Positions 1 to 9,608 of a DNA stretch of 64,000 bases are shown one piece after another. A model generated the notes under the pieces. The model made no database searches and had not been told where the DNA came from. It saw only the letters and a program-made list of their open reading frames with translations. Within the stretch, counting starts at the first letter, position 1, and each line of letters begins with the position of its first letter. Source of the DNA: Paracoccus salipaludis (GTDB taxonomy: Bacteria; Pseudomonadota; Alphaproteobacteria; Rhodobacterales; Rhodobacteraceae); NCBI RefSeq assembly GCF_002287065.1, contig NZ_NSJZ01000006.1, positions 113,152-177,151 of the forward strand. Direction: 5' to 3'. The translations under genes and the position numbers were made by a program.

Positions 1-1032
1 ATAGGTCAGGTCCGAGATGATCCCGACCAGCAGGCCCATCAGGCCGAAGACGTAGAGCGTGCCGAAGATCACCGGATAGTCGCGCTGCACCGCCGCCTCG
101 AAGCCCAGGCGGCCGAGGCCGTCCAGCGAGAAGATCGTCTCGATCAGGATGGAAGAACCGAAGAACACGCCCAGGAACAGCGCCGGGAAGCCGGCGATCA
201 CGATCAGCATCGCGTTGCGGAAGACGTGCCCGTAAAGCACCCGCCGCTCGGTCAGCCCCTTGGCGCGGGCGGTCATGACATACTGCTTGTTGATCTCGTC
301 GAGGAAGCTGTTCTTGGTCAGCAGTGTCAGGGTGGCAAAGCTGGCGATGGTCGAGGCGACCACCGGCAGGGTGATGTGCCACAGGTAGTCCTTGACCTTG
401 CCCCAGGCCGAAAGGCTTTCCCAGTTGTCGCTGGTCAGCCCCCGCAGCGGGAAGATCTGCCAATAGCTGCCGCCCGCGAACAGCACCATCAGCAGCACGG
501 CGAACAGGAAGCCGGGGATCGCGTAGCCCACGATGATCGCGCTTGAGGTCCAAGTGTCGAAGGGCGTGCCGTCCCGCACCGCCTTGCGGATGCCCAGCGG
601 GATCGAGATCAGATAGGCCAGCAGCGTGGACCAGAGGCCGAGCGTGATCGACACCGGCATCTTCTCGATCACCAGGTCCACGACCGAGATGGACCGGAAC
701 CAGGACTCGCCGAAGTCGAAGCGCAGGTAGTCCCACATCATCGACAGAAAGCGCTGGACGGGCGGCTTGTCGAAGCCGAACTCGCGTTCCAGTTCGGCGA
801 TGAACTCGGGCGGCAACCCTTGCGCCCCGGCGTAACGTTCGGTGGATGCGCCCTGCCCTGCGTCGCCGCCACCGGCGATGTTGCGGAAGACATCCCCCTC
901 GCCCTGGACGCGGGCCACGATCTGCTCGATCGGGCCGCCGGGGACGAATTGCGTCAGGGTGAAGTTGACCAGCATGATGCCGATCAGCGTGGGGATGATC
1001 AGCAGCAGCCGCCGCAGAAGATATGCGCCCAT
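1..1032 (-). CDS. yejB: Oligopeptide/microcin C-type ABC transporter permease (YejB-like), partial
   Basis: Inner-membrane permease subunit of a peptide-type ABC importer. The gene begins at 1032 and runs off the left edge, so about 344 codons are visible and the C-terminus is missing. The N-terminus [20 protein letters not shown] is a typical first transmembrane helix of this family, followed by a periplasmic segment and several hydrophobic helices. The segment reading [19 protein letters not shown] matches the cytoplasmic EAA-type loop that contacts the ATPase. It lies 28 nt downstream of the yejA-like binding-protein gene on the same strand, which fits a yejA-yejB-yejE-yejF operon continuing outside the window. 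Family assignment is strong; the substrate is inferred. Confidence 0.9.
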   Translation of the reverse strand, partial: MGAYLLRRLLLIIPTLIGIMLVNFTLTQFVPGGPIEQIVARVQGEGDVFRNIAGGGDAGQGASTERYAGAQGLPPEFIAELEREFGFDKPPVQRFLSMMWDYLRFDFGESWFRSISVVDLVIEKMPVSITLGLWSTLLAYLISIPLGIRKAVRDGTPFDTWTSSAIIVGYAIPGFLFAVLLMVLFAGGSYWQIFPLRGLTSDNWESLSAWGKVKDYLWHITLPVVASTIASFATLTLLTKNSFLDEINKQYVMTARAKGLTERRVLYGHVFRNAMLIVIAGFPALFLGVFFGSSILIETIFSLDGLGRLGFEAAVQRDYPVIFGTLYVFGLMGLLVGIISDLTY

Positions 1033-1060
1033 CGGATTCCCTGCCCGCGCCTGCGGCCGG

Positions 1061-2962
1061 TTAGCGGATCGCCCCGGCTTTTCTCAGCGCATCCGCCTTA
1101 TCCGCGTCATACCACCAGAAATCAAGCTCACCCAGCGCATAGGGCGGCATCGTCGAGGGATGGGCGAACATGTCCCAATAGGCCACGGTATGCTTGGCCT
1201 TGAACCACTGCGGCACCCAGAAATGCATCGCCCGCAGCACCCGGTCCAGCGCGTGGACGCCGGTGTTCAGCTCTTCCTGCGTTGTGGCGGCCTCGATGTG
1301 CGAGATCAGCCGGTCCACCGCCGGGTTGGCCAGCCCCATGACGTTGAACACGTCGTCCGTCGACTTCGAGCCGAAATACTGCTGCAACCCCGATCCCGGG
1401 ATCGGGTCCTGCCCCAACTGGGCCGTGATCACGTCGAAGTCGTGGTTGCGCCTGCGATCCTCGAGCTGGGCATCGTCAACCCGCTCGTTGACGGCATCGA
1501 TGCCGAGCGTCCGCAGGTTTTCCACCCACGGGTTGATCACGCGGTCGAAGGTCTGCGAGTCGTTGAGGATCTGCACCCGCAGGGGCTGGCCCTCGGCATT
1601 GCGGCGGATGCCGTCGCGGCTGCCCTCGGGGATGGTCCATCCCGCTTCCTCCAGCAGGGCGGCAGCGCGGCGCAGGTTGCCGCGGTCCATCTGCCGCTCG
1701 CCGCTGACGGGCGGCACGACGGCTTCCGCGGTGAAGACCTGCGGCGGCAGGTCTGCGCGGAGCGGCTCCAGCAGGGCAAGCTCGGCCTCGCTGGGCATCC
1801 CGGCGGCCTTCAGCGGGCTGTTGTCCCAGAAGCTCGTGATGCGCTCGTAAAGGCCGTAGAACAGCGTCGCGTTCGACCATTCGAAGTTGAAGACCATCCC
1901 GATCGCCTCGCGCACGCGGGGGTCCTGGAACTGCGGGCGGCGCAGGTTGATGGCCCAGGCCTGGCCGCTGGCGATGTTGCCGTCCTCCAACTCCTCCTTC
2001 TTCACCCAGCCGCTGCTGAAGGCGGGAAAGTCGTAGCGCGTGGCCCAGTGGATGGAGGAAGCCTCGTTGCGGAAGGTATAGGCGCCTGCCTTGAAGGCCT
2101 CGAAAGCCGAATCATAGTCGCCGAAATACTCGATGCGGACGCGGTCGAAATTGTGGCGGCCCCGGTTGATCGGCAGGTTCTCGCCCCAATAGCCGGGATT
2201 GCGCTTCCAGCTGACCGAGCGGCCCATGTCGGCGCTGTCGAACATGTAGGGACCCGAGCCGACAAATGGCCGGTCCGAGCTTTCCGCGATGTCGCGGCCG
2301 TTCGCCTGGAAATCCGCGCGCGAAAAGACCGGCAGCCCGCCGACCGCCTGGATCACGTCGCGGCGCGGATAGTCGGGGGTGAAGGTGAAGCGGATGCGGC
2401 GGTCGTCCAGCACCTCGGCCGAGGCGACCATCTGCGCGATCACCGCGCGGAAGGAGGACAGCCCCTTGTCGCGCAGCGTTTCATAGGAAAACAGCACGTC
2501 GGCCGCGCTCATGGGCGTGCCATCCGAGAAGGTGATGCCTTCGCGCAGGGTGAAGACCGCCCAGTCGCGGCTTTCCGGGTATTCCACCGTTTCGCAGAGC
2601 AGGCAGTAGGCCGCGCCGATCTCGTCGGCGGTGCCCTCCATCAGGCTTTCCAGCATCACCGTGGACAGCGCGGCGGCCCGGCCCTTGACCGTGAAGGGGT
2701 TGTAGCTGTCGAAGCCCCCCGCCGCCCATTCGCTGATCTCGCCGCCCTTGGGCGCGTCCGGGTTCACGTAGGCCAGATGGGGAAAGTCGGCGGGCAGGCG
2801 CAGCGCGTCGAAGGTGCCGACGCCGTGCGAGATCGTGGTGGCCGAGGCGACCGGCGCGGCAGCAGCAGGAGCGGTCGCGACAGGCTGCGGGGCCTGCGCG
2901 GGCGCCTGCGTCGCCGATATCGCAAGGGCCGTCGCCAGAACCAGATTGCGTTTCATGCCCAT
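1061..2962 (-). CDS. yejA: Peptide-type ABC transporter substrate-binding protein (YejA-like)
   Basis: Periplasmic solute-binding protein of the SBP_bac_5 (DppA/OppA) family, 633 aa, the usual size for YejA. The N-terminus [20 protein letters not shown] followed by PAQA is a Sec signal peptide, then an Ala/Pro linker and the mature domain. The core contains family stretches such as [18 protein letters not shown] and [10 protein letters not shown]. The start at 2962 has a GGGG Shine-Dalgarno about 7 nt upstream; an in-frame ATG at 2956 is the alternative. It precedes the permease gene by 28 nt. YejABEF systems import oligopeptides and microcin C; the actual ligand cannot be read from the sequence. 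Confidence 0.92.
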   Translation of the reverse strand: MGMKRNLVLATALAISATQAPAQAPQPVATAPAAAAPVASATTISHGVGTFDALRLPADFPHLAYVNPDAPKGGEISEWAAGGFDSYNPFTVKGRAAALSTVMLESLMEGTADEIGAAYCLLCETVEYPESRDWAVFTLREGITFSDGTPMSAADVLFSYETLRDKGLSSFRAVIAQMVASAEVLDDRRIRFTFTPDYPRRDVIQAVGGLPVFSRADFQANGRDIAESSDRPFVGSGPYMFDSADMGRSVSWKRNPGYWGENLPINRGRHNFDRVRIEYFGDYDSAFEAFKAGAYTFRNEASSIHWATRYDFPAFSSGWVKKEELEDGNIASGQAWAINLRRPQFQDPRVREAIGMVFNFEWSNATLFYGLYERITSFWDNSPLKAAGMPSEAELALLEPLRADLPPQVFTAEAVVPPVSGERQMDRGNLRRAAALLEEAGWTIPEGSRDGIRRNAEGQPLRVQILNDSQTFDRVINPWVENLRTLGIDAVNERVDDAQLEDRRRNHDFDVITAQLGQDPIPGSGLQQYFGSKSTDDVFNVMGLANPAVDRLISHIEAATTQEELNTGVHALDRVLRAMHFWVPQWFKAKHTVAYWDMFAHPSTMPPYALGELDFWWYDADKADALRKAGAIR

Positions 2963-3091
2963 GCGCCGACCCCTTCTGCCTGCGTCGTGCCGGGCAGCCG
3001 GCCGACCATCGGTCGGACGCTACGGCACCGCCGCCGCACCTCGCAAGCCGCCTGTCGGCATTGTGACGGGTGGCACGATGCGGCGCGCAAG

Positions 3092-3118
3092 AAAAAAGCG
3101 CGGGGTTGCCCCCGCGCC
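3092..3118 (-). terminator. Rho-independent terminator of cycM
   Basis: On the minus strand a perfect stem GCGCGGGG / CCCCGCGC with a GCAA loop is followed directly by six T. It lies about 25 nt after the cytochrome c552 stop codon. Confidence 0.9.
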
Positions 3119-3143
3119 CGAAGTTCCCCCGAAAGCTGCCGGA

Positions 3144-3680
3144 TCAGTTCGCCGTCTGCAGATAGGCGACCAGGTTCGCGCGCTCTTCCGCGCTCTTGAT
3201 GCCGGCAAAGGCCATCTTGGTGCCGGGAACATGCTCCTTCGGGTTGGTGATGAAGGCGTTCAGTTCCTCGGGCGTCCAGGCGCCCTCGTGCGCGGCCATC
3301 GCGTCGGAATAGCTGAAGTCCTCGACCGAGGCGACGTCGCGGCCCACCACGCCGTCCAGGTGCGGGCCGACCGCGTTGTTGCCGTCAAGCTTGTGGCACG
3401 ACTTGCACTTGCCGAAGGCCTTTTCCCCCGCCGCCGCATCGGCCGAGGCCAGCAGCGTGGCGAAGTCGGGGCCTTCCTCGGCCGCCGCTTCCTCGGCGCC
3501 CGCGTCCTCGCCGCCTTCGACGGGGATGCGATAAGCCTGCGGGATCTCCTCGCCCTCGGCCACGTGGCCCGAGAAGCCCACGTGATACAACGATGACGCG
3601 AACCACGAGACCAGCAGCAGGAACAGCAGCGAGCCGATCAGCGCGGCGGCCGTCTTGGTCACTGTCATCGTGTTGAACAT
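3144..3680 (-). CDS. cycM: Membrane-anchored cytochrome c552 (CycM type)
   Basis: Class I c-type cytochrome, 178 aa. Residues about 10-30 form an uncleaved N-terminal membrane anchor ([20 protein letters not shown]). An acidic Ala/Glu-rich linker ([15 protein letters not shown]) follows, then a haem domain with the CKSCH attachment motif and the distal methionine in GTKMAFAGI. The N-terminus beginning MFNTMTV closely resembles Paracoccus CycM as I recall it. In Paracoccus the protein carries electrons from the bc1 complex to cytochrome aa3 oxidase on the periplasmic face. An AAGGA ribosome site precedes the ATG, and a strong terminator follows the gene, so it is a single-gene transcript. Confidence 0.95.
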   Translation of the reverse strand: MFNTMTVTKTAAALIGSLLFLLLVSWFASSLYHVGFSGHVAEGEEIPQAYRIPVEGGEDAGAEEAAAEEGPDFATLLASADAAAGEKAFGKCKSCHKLDGNNAVGPHLDGVVGRDVASVEDFSYSDAMAAHEGAWTPEELNAFITNPKEHVPGTKMAFAGIKSAEERANLVAYLQTAN

Positions 3681-3718
3681 GGCGTATTTCCTTGCGGTCG
3701 CAGCTTTGATCTGCGCGC

Positions 3719-3748
3719 TATCTATCCGCTTTCACTTTGCCGGTTCAA
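3719..3748 (-). promoter_or_regulatory. Putative promoter of cycM
   Basis: On the minus strand TTGAAC (3748-3743) and TAGATA (3724-3719) are separated by 18 nt. The -10 lies about 40 nt ahead of the cycM start. Assigned by pattern only. Confidence 0.4.
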
Positions 3749-3779
3749 GGTATAGTTCGGCCGCGTCCGCCGATTGCGG

Positions 3780-3797
3780 GACGGGGCTTCGCCCCGT
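3780..3797 (+). other. Hairpin in the pheA leader
   Basis: ACGGGG-CTTCG-CCCCGT forms a tight six-pair stem about 70 nt upstream of the pheA start. No T tract follows, so it is not a typical terminator. It may only stabilise the leader. Confidence 0.35.
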
Positions 3798-3863
3798 GAC
3801 GCCGGCATTTCTCATCCCCCGATGCGCGCCCGGAGTGGCGCCTTTTCCGCCGCAGGTGCCCTG

Positions 3864-4772
3864 ATGACCGACCTTTCCCCTTCCGTCGCTTCCCTTCCCG
3901 GAACGGCCGTCAGCGGAAAGATCGCCTTCCAGGGCGAGCCGGGCGCCTATTCGCACGAGGCCTGCCGCCGCGCCCGCCCGGGGATGGCGGCACTTCCCTG
4001 CGCCACCTTCGAGGACACGGTCGAGGCCTGCCGCTCGGGTGCGGCGGAGCTGGCCATGCTGCCGGTCGAGAACTCGACCTACGGGCGCGTCGCCGACATC
4101 CACCACCTGCTGCCGGAATCGGGCCTGCATATCGTGGACGAGACTTTTGTTCGCGTTCACATCAGCCTTCTGGGCGTCCCCGGCACGCGGCTTGAAGACA
4201 TCACCGAGGCGATGAGCCATACGGTTCTTCTCGGCCAGTGCCGCAACTTCCTGCGCCGCCACAACATCCGCACCATCACGGGCCCGGACACGGCGGGCAG
4301 CGCCCTGATGGTGGCCCAGGCGGGCGAGCCGCAGCGCGCCGCCCTGGCAAGCCCGCTGGCAGGCGAGATCTACGGGCTGGACAGCCTGGCCGAGCAGATC
4401 GAGGATCGCCAGAACAACACCACGCGCTTCCTGATCATGTCGCGCGAGCCCGATTATGCCCGGCGCACCAACCGGGACGGGCACGAGAAGATGCTGACGA
4501 GCTTCGTCTTCCGCGTCCGCAACATCCCGGCGGCGCTGTACAAGGCCATGGGCGGCTTTGCGACAAACGGCGTCAACATGACCAAGCTGGAAAGCTACAT
4601 GGTGAACGGCAACTTCACCGCGACTCAGTTCTACGCCGACATCGAGGGACATCCCGAGGATCCCGCCGTCGCCCGCGCCCTGGACGAGCTGCGCTATTTC
4701 ACCTCGGTCCTGACGATCCTGGGCGTGTATCCTGCCGACCCGCTGCGCGCCGAACAGGGGGCGGGCCGCTAG
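3864..4772 (+). CDS. pheA: Prephenate dehydratase
   Basis: Converts prephenate to phenylpyruvate in phenylalanine synthesis; 302 aa, a stand-alone dehydratase without a chorismate mutase domain. The catalytic half begins at KIAFQGEPGAYSHEACRRA and includes the family motif LPVENSTYGRV. The C-terminal regulatory ACT domain starts near TSFVFRVRNIPAALYKAMGG and carries the LESYM segment, which corresponds to the phenylalanine-binding ESRP motif of other family members. Start ATG at 3864 was preferred over upstream in-frame codons because the conserved sequence starts about 20 residues later. It is divergent from cycM. Confidence 0.95.
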   Translation: MTDLSPSVASLPGTAVSGKIAFQGEPGAYSHEACRRARPGMAALPCATFEDTVEACRSGAAELAMLPVENSTYGRVADIHHLLPESGLHIVDETFVRVHISLLGVPGTRLEDITEAMSHTVLLGQCRNFLRRHNIRTITGPDTAGSALMVAQAGEPQRAALASPLAGEIYGLDSLAEQIEDRQNNTTRFLIMSREPDYARRTNRDGHEKMLTSFVFRVRNIPAALYKAMGGFATNGVNMTKLESYMVNGNFTATQFYADIEGHPEDPAVARALDELRYFTSVLTILGVYPADPLRAEQGAGR

Positions 4773-4782
4773 GCACGTTCCT

Positions 4783-5241
4783 TCAGGCGCGGCGGGTGGT
4801 CAGGTCGCCGAAGAACTTGCTCACCCGGTCGGCGAACTTGCGGTCCAGCTGCGCCTTGCCCAGCTTGGCCGTTTGCAGCATCAGCCGGGCGCGCATGTTG
4901 CGCGGCTTGACCTCGACCTCGAACATCAGGCGCGACTTGCTGCGGGTCAGCGCGATCACGGTCATCTCGATGGCGATGTCCAGCGGCTCGGAAAGACCCC
5001 GGATCACGATCTTCTCGGGGCGGTCGAACTGGGCCACGTCCAGCCGCAGTTCCCGCCGCTTGCCGCGCAGGTCGAAGGCGATGTCCCAGGCCATCCCGGC
5101 GCCCGGCTCATGCGCAGGGTCCACCCTCCGGACGGCCGCGCCGCGCCGGACCAGCATCCGCTCCATCCTGGAAAAGTCGCTGATCGCGTCGAAAAGCTGG
5201 TCTGCGGAGAGTCCGGTATCCTGGCGCAGTGAAAACTTCAT
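4783..5241 (-). CDS. SRPBCC-fold protein
   Basis: A 152-aa protein with the START/Bet v1-like (SRPBCC) pattern: an N-terminal strand and helix (LSADQLFDAISDFSRMERML), alternating strands with basic and acidic residues, and a long C-terminal helix (LGKAQLDRKFADRVSKFFGD). Members of this superfamily bind hydrophobic ligands or act in polyketide and CoxG-type processes. Nothing here fixes the ligand. It is convergent with pheA (10 nt between stops) and has no operon partners. Confidence 0.75.
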   Translation of the reverse strand: MKFSLRQDTGLSADQLFDAISDFSRMERMLVRRGAAVRRVDPAHEPGAGMAWDIAFDLRGKRRELRLDVAQFDRPEKIVIRGLSEPLDIAIEMTVIALTRSKSRLMFEVEVKPRNMRARLMLQTAKLGKAQLDRKFADRVSKFFGDLTTRRA

Positions 5242-5340
5242 TGTGCGTCCATCACGAGCCTTGAAAATCCGGCGCGTCTTATCCGGCGACAGAAGATGTT
5301 ACAAGGCAACCTACGATTGTCGGGCAAGATTTGCATGGGC

Positions 5341-5369
5341 TTGCATTGTGCCGCGCCCTGCCGTATCTG
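5341..5369 (+). promoter_or_regulatory. Promoter of the SRP RNA gene
   Basis: TTGCAT (5341-5346) and TATCTG (5364-5369) are spaced by exactly 17 nt and lie 6-7 nt ahead of the expected RNA 5' end. Confidence 0.65.
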
Positions 5370-5374
5370 TCCGG

Positions 5375-5474
5375 TCGAGAGGTTGGCGCGGGCAGGCGCC
5401 TCGCCAACCCGGTCAGGTCCGGAAGGAAGCAGCCGTAACGAGCCCCGCTTGGGTCGTTGTCCAGCCTCTCACCT
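5375..5474 (+). ncRNA. ffs: Signal recognition particle RNA, small bacterial type
   Basis: RNA scaffold of SRP that binds Ffh and targets membrane proteins. The diagnostic apical domain is present at about 5411-5433 (GGTCAGGTCCGGAAGGAAGC then AGCC), including the GGAA tetraloop and the symmetric and asymmetric internal loops bound by the Ffh M domain. The 5' segment GAGAGGTTGG (5377 on) pairs with the 3' segment CCAGCCTCTC (5461-5470), closing a rod of about 100 nt, the normal length for alphaproteobacteria. A well-spaced promoter lies immediately upstream. Ends are estimated from the outer helix. Confidence 0.95.
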
Positions 5475-5766
5475 TTTCCCCTTGGCACTCTGGCGTGACG
5501 TTCACCGGGCTCGGGACCCGTCCGGCATCGTGAAGATGCCGGGCATTGCAGGTCTGCCCATGGCCTGCCTCAAGCCGCGTCTCGGCGACCGCCGCCTTCC
5601 GACCGGCATCGTCCGTGCCGCACGACATCGCGCATCTCGGGATGGGCGCCCTTCCCCGATCATCACCAGTTCCGAGAACAACCCGCCCTGCCGATCGCGT
5701 CCGTGACCGGAAGGATCGGGCGCTTGACGGCCGGGTTCGGCGGAAACCCCGGACGGTCCGATTGCC
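5475..5766. other. Intergenic region between ffs and nudC with one perfect hairpin
   Basis: No convincing coding sequence. A perfect eight-pair inverted repeat CCGGCATC-GTGAA-GATGCCGG occupies 5522-5542, about 50 nt after the SRP RNA. It lacks a T tract but could help define the RNA 3' end. The rest shows no recognisable signal. Confidence 0.4.
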
Positions 5767-6684
5767 TCACGTCGCGCCGCCGCTCACCCATCCTGCCAGC
5801 AGCCATCCGGCGATGGAGCCGGCGCGCGGCGCCCGCAGGCTCGGGTGCGTGGCGTCCATGATGCGCGCCAGCTCCTCGCGGTCGACCCACCGCGCGTCCT
5901 CCAGTTCGGCAGGGTCCAGAACGATTTCTTCGTTCTCCGCCTCGCCTGTCATGCCCAGCATCAGCGAGGCGGGAAACGGCCAGGGCTGGCTGATCGCATA
6001 GCGCACCGGTCCGACGCGGATGCCGGTTTCCTCCAGCACCTCGCGGCGGACAGCGGCCTCGATGGTCTCGCCCGGCTCGATAAAGCCGGCGAGGCAGGAA
6101 TACATTCCCTCGGGCCAGCCGGGGGATCGGCCGATCAGCGCCCGGTCGCCGTGCGTGATCAGCATGATGACGACCGGGTCCGTGCGCGGGAAATGCGCGG
6201 TGCCGCAGGCCGGGCAGACGCGCTGCCAGCCGGACTGGCGCGGCTGCGAGGGCTGGCCGCAGGCCGCGCAGAAGCGGTGACTGACGTGCCAGCCGGTCAG
6301 CGCGCGGGCGGTGGCGGACAGTTCGGCGTCGATCGGCGACAGCCGCGACATGACACCGCGCAGCTCGACGAAGCGGCCCCCCTCGATGTCGGGATGGACC
6401 TGCTCGGTCGGGTCGAAGAACATCTGCGTCTCGGGCAGCGAAGGGGGCGTCCAGGCGGAAATGTCCCGCGCCGCGACCGCCTGCGTGCCGTCGAAGCCCA
6501 GCAGGACCGGCTCGGCCGCGTCCGCCAGCGCCGGGTGACCGGGGGCAAGCCGCACCAGCCGGTCGCCGTTCAGGCAGACCTTGCCGCGCCAGACCGGCAG
6601 CACAAGCGCGTCCTTCTGCCAGTCGTCCCCGCCGCGCCGGTCCGCCGCGCGGTCCAGGCCTCCGCCCGAAAATGCCAGTTCCAT
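5767..6684 (-). CDS. nudC: NAD(+)/NADH diphosphatase (NudC)
   Basis: Nudix hydrolase that cleaves NADH/NAD to NMN(H) and AMP and is also known for removing NAD caps from RNA. An N-terminal domain of about 130 residues precedes a zinc ribbon (FCAACG ... VCPACG, four cysteines). The Nudix box follows (GFIEPGETIEAAVRREVLEE then TG), and the family segment SQPWPFPASLMLGM lies after it. Length of 305 aa (309 with the alternative start at 6696) fits NudC. The start at 6684 was chosen for ribosome-site spacing. It is divergent from dnaX. Confidence 0.93.
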   Translation of the reverse strand: MELAFSGGGLDRAADRRGGDDWQKDALVLPVWRGKVCLNGDRLVRLAPGHPALADAAEPVLLGFDGTQAVAARDISAWTPPSLPETQMFFDPTEQVHPDIEGGRFVELRGVMSRLSPIDAELSATARALTGWHVSHRFCAACGQPSQPRQSGWQRVCPACGTAHFPRTDPVVIMLITHGDRALIGRSPGWPEGMYSCLAGFIEPGETIEAAVRREVLEETGIRVGPVRYAISQPWPFPASLMLGMTGEAENEEIVLDPAELEDARWVDREELARIMDATHPSLRAPRAGSIAGWLLAGWVSGGAT

Positions 6685-6739
6685 CCCTGCCCCCATCCTG
6701 CGGCGCCACCCTGCCGCCGCGGGCCGGCAAAGCCAACAA

Positions 6740-6769
6740 CTTCTGTCCCCGAAATATCCCCGCTGGAGG
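6740..6769 (-). repeat. Degenerate copy of the GC-rich interspersed repeat
   Basis: Read on the minus strand: GCGGGGATATTT, then CGGGGACAGAAG. This resembles the GGGATATTT...AAGAAG core shared by the four better copies in this window, but it lacks the GGGGCGCTGCCCC arm. It lies between the divergent nudC and dnaX genes. Confidence 0.45.
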
Positions 6770-6854
6770 CGCGCCCGCCACAGGTCGGGCGTTCTCGCAA
6801 CCGTTGCCCTTGCCCGCCCCGCCGCCTACATTCCCCCGGTCAGACGAGGACCGA

Positions 6855-8633
6855 ATGCCCGACACCCCCGCCTATCAGGTGCTTGCCCGGAAATACCGGC
6901 CGGAAACCTTTGCCGATCTGGTCGGCCAGGACGCCATGGTTCGCACGCTGCAGAACGCCTTTGCGGCGGACCGCATCGCGCAGGCCTTCATCATGACGGG
7001 CATCCGGGGGACAGGGAAGACGACCACGGCGCGGATCATCGCCAAGGGCATGAACTGCATCGGCCCCGACGGCACCGGCGGGCCCACGACCAACCCCTGC
7101 GGCGTCTGCGAACATTGCGTGGCCATCGCCGAGGGCCGCCACGTGGACGTGCTCGAGATGGACGCCGCGTCCAGAACCGGCGTGAACGACATCCGAGAGA
7201 TCATTGAATCCGTTCATTATCGGGCGGCCTCGGCGCGCTACAAGATCTACATCATCGACGAGGTGCACATGCTTAGCACCTCGGCCTTCAACGCGCTGCT
7301 GAAGACGCTGGAAGAGCCTCCGCCGCACGTGAAGTTCATCTTCGCGACGACTGAAATCAGGAAGGTTCCCGTCACGGTTCTGTCGCGCTGCCAGCGCTTC
7401 GACCTGCGGCGGATCGAGCCCGAGGTGATGATCGCCCTGCTGCGCAAGATCGCGGCGGCCGAGGGCGCAGAGATCTCCGACGACGCGCTGGCGCTGATCA
7501 CGCGGGCGGCGGAAGGCTCGGCCCGCGACGCGACCTCGCTGCTGGATCAGGCGATCAGCCACGGCGCGGGGGAAACCACCGCGCCGCAGGTCCGCGCGAT
7601 GCTGGGGCTGGCGGACCGAGGCCGGGTGCTCGACCTTTTCGACATGATCCTGCGCGGCGCGGCGGCCGAGGCGCTGGCCGAACTGCAGTCGCAATATGCC
7701 GAGGGTGCGGACCCGCTGGCGGTCCTGCGCGACCTCGCCGAGATCACCCACTGGGTCAGCCTCGTGAAGATCACGCCCGACGCGGCGGATGATCCCACCA
7801 TCGGCCCCGACGAACGCACCCGTGGCCGAGAGATGGCCGAACGCATCCCCATGCGCGCCCTGACCCGCCTGTGGCAGATGCTGCTGAAGGGGCTGGAGGA
7901 GGTCTCGGCCGCGCCGAACGCCATGATGGCGGCGGAAATGGCGATCATCCGCCTGACCCATGTGGCCGACCTGCCCGACCCCGAGGCGCTGATCCGCCGC
8001 GTTCAGGCGGGACAGGCCGCGGGCGAGCTTTCGCGCCCCGCCATGCAGGCGCAGCGCGCCCCGACCCATGCCGCGCCCAGCCACCAGATGTCCGCGCCGC
8101 CTGCCGCCCGCATGGCCGCGGGCGGCGCCATCGCCCTTGCCCCCGAGCCTCAGATCGCGGCGGACGCCCTGGCGTCCTATCCCGATTTCACCTCGGTCGT
8201 GGATCTCGTCCGGCGGATGCGCGACATGATCCTGCTGACGCAGGTGGAAGACCACATCCGCCTCGTTCGCTATGCCCCCGGCCGGATCGAGTTCCAGCCG
8301 ACGCCTGAGGCCCCGCGCGACCTCGCCCAGCGCCTGGGCGAGCGCCTGCGCGGCTGGACCGGCGGCGCGCGCTGGGCCGTGTCGGTCGTGGACCAGGGCG
8401 GCGGTCCCACGATCAGCGAACAGAAGGCTGCGGTCCGTGCCGCTGCCGAGGCCGAGGCGATGAAGAACCCCGTGATCGCCGCGATCTTCGCCGCGGCTCC
8501 GGGCGCGCGCTTCAAGGCGATCCGCGACGAGACCCCGCCGCCGGCGGATGACGAGGCGGAAGACCTGCACGGCACCTCGCAGGGGGCGGTCGCGGCAGTC
8601 GAGGAATGGGATCCCTTCGAGGACGAGGAGTAA
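6855..8633 (+). CDS. dnaX: DNA polymerase III subunits gamma/tau
   Basis: Clamp-loader ATPase of the replicase, 592 aa. The family N-terminus YQVLARKYRPETFADLVGQD is followed by a Walker A GIRGTGKTT (about 49-57). Zinc-module cysteines are C68 and CGVCEHC (82-88), Walker B is IIDEVHML (about 134-140), and the sensor motif LSRC lies near 177. The C-terminal part is Ala/Pro-rich and ends in an acidic tail (EEWDPFEDEE), as in tau. I saw no slippery A-AAA-AAG-type site, so only the full-length product can be supported. ATG at 6855 starts the conserved sequence. First gene of dnaX-ebfC-recR, an arrangement common in bacteria. Confidence 0.96.
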   Translation: MPDTPAYQVLARKYRPETFADLVGQDAMVRTLQNAFAADRIAQAFIMTGIRGTGKTTTARIIAKGMNCIGPDGTGGPTTNPCGVCEHCVAIAEGRHVDVLEMDAASRTGVNDIREIIESVHYRAASARYKIYIIDEVHMLSTSAFNALLKTLEEPPPHVKFIFATTEIRKVPVTVLSRCQRFDLRRIEPEVMIALLRKIAAAEGAEISDDALALITRAAEGSARDATSLLDQAISHGAGETTAPQVRAMLGLADRGRVLDLFDMILRGAAAEALAELQSQYAEGADPLAVLRDLAEITHWVSLVKITPDAADDPTIGPDERTRGREMAERIPMRALTRLWQMLLKGLEEVSAAPNAMMAAEMAIIRLTHVADLPDPEALIRRVQAGQAAGELSRPAMQAQRAPTHAAPSHQMSAPPAARMAAGGAIALAPEPQIAADALASYPDFTSVVDLVRRMRDMILLTQVEDHIRLVRYAPGRIEFQPTPEAPRDLAQRLGERLRGWTGGARWAVSVVDQGGGPTISEQKAAVRAAAEAEAMKNPVIAAIFAAAPGARFKAIRDETPPPADDEAEDLHGTSQGAVAAVEEWDPFEDEE

Positions 8634-8637
8634 GACG

Positions 8638-8982
8638 ATGAAGAACCCCTTCGGCGGGATCGGCGACCTGGGCAAGATGATGGCCGCCGCCCGCGACATG
8701 CAGGGCAAGGTCGAGGAGTTCCAGAAGACGCTGGAAACCATGACCGTGACCGGTGAGGCCGGCGCCGGGCTGGTCCGCGCGACCGCCAATGCCAAGGGCG
8801 AGTTGAAGGGACTGGAAATCGACCCCTCGATCTTCGTGCCGTCCGAAAAGCAGGTGGTCGAGGACCTGATCCTTGCCGCGATCAAGGACGCGCAGGAAAA
8901 GGCCGTGGCGCGGGCGCAGTCCGAGGGTCAGCGGCTGGCCGGGGACATGGGCCTGCCGCCGGGCATGAAGCTGCCGTTCTGA
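8638..8982 (+). CDS. ebfC: YbaB/EbfC family nucleoid-associated protein
   Basis: Small dimeric DNA-binding protein of 114 aa, normal for the family. The sequence shows an N-terminal long helix ([20 protein letters not shown]), a central three-strand segment ([20 protein letters not shown]) and a C-terminal helix ending in GMKLPF, all typical of YbaB/EbfC. It starts 4 nt after the dnaX stop and ends 1 nt before recR, so translation is probably coupled across all three. Confidence 0.95.
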   Translation: MKNPFGGIGDLGKMMAAARDMQGKVEEFQKTLETMTVTGEAGAGLVRATANAKGELKGLEIDPSIFVPSEKQVVEDLILAAIKDAQEKAVARAQSEGQRLAGDMGLPPGMKLPF

Positions 8983-8983
8983 C

Positions 8984-9583
8984 GTGACCGAGGGCAGCGA
9001 CGACATCCAGGCGCTGATCGCCCAGATCGCGCGGCTGCCGGGGCTTGGTCCCCGGTCCGCGCGCCGCGTCGTGCTGGCGCTGATCCGGCGGCGCACAGGC
9101 CAGATGGCGCAACTGGCGCAGCTGATGGCGACCGTCGCGGAACATTCCCGCGAATGCATCCGCTGCGGCAACATCGGCGAATCCGACCTTTGCCCCATCT
9201 GCGCCGATCCCAGGCGCGCGAACGGAGAGCTGTGCGTGGTCGAGGATGTGGCCGACCTGTGGGCGCTGGAACGCGGCCGTGCCTTCCGTGGGCGCTATCA
9301 CGTCCTCGGCGGCACGCTGTCGGCGCTGGACGAAGTGGGGCCGGACCAGCTCGGCATCCCCCGCCTCATCGGGCGGGTGGCCGAGGAAGGCATCTCCGAG
9401 GTGATCCTGGCGCTGAACGCCACTGTCGAGGGCCAGACGACCGCCCATTACATCGCCGAGGCGCTGGAAGGCACAGGCGTCACCGTCACGGGCCTTGCCC
9501 AGGGCGTGCCCATCGGGGGCGAACTCGACTATCTGGACGACGGCACCATCAGCGCGGCGCTGCGCGCGCGTCGGCGGCTGTGA
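8984..9583 (+). CDS. recR: Recombination mediator protein RecR
   Basis: Component of the RecFOR pathway that helps load RecA at gaps; 199 aa. It has an N-terminal HhH region ([20 protein letters not shown]), a C4 zinc finger ([16 protein letters not shown], Cys 58/61/70/73), a Toprim domain ([20 protein letters not shown]) and the C-terminal segment [20 protein letters not shown]. The start is GTG at 8984, one base after the ebfC stop, which indicates coupled translation. Confidence 0.97.
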   Translation: MTEGSDDIQALIAQIARLPGLGPRSARRVVLALIRRRTGQMAQLAQLMATVAEHSRECIRCGNIGESDLCPICADPRRANGELCVVEDVADLWALERGRAFRGRYHVLGGTLSALDEVGPDQLGIPRLIGRVAEEGISEVILALNATVEGQTTAHYIAEALEGTGVTVTGLAQGVPIGGELDYLDDGTISAALRARRRL

Positions 9584-9608
9584 CGCCGGGCTGCGGACAT
9601 AGACCGGC

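Noticed and set aside
6855..8633. Programmed frameshift producing gamma in dnaX
   Set aside because: No slippery A-AAA-AAG-type run followed by a stem was found in the expected part of the gene.
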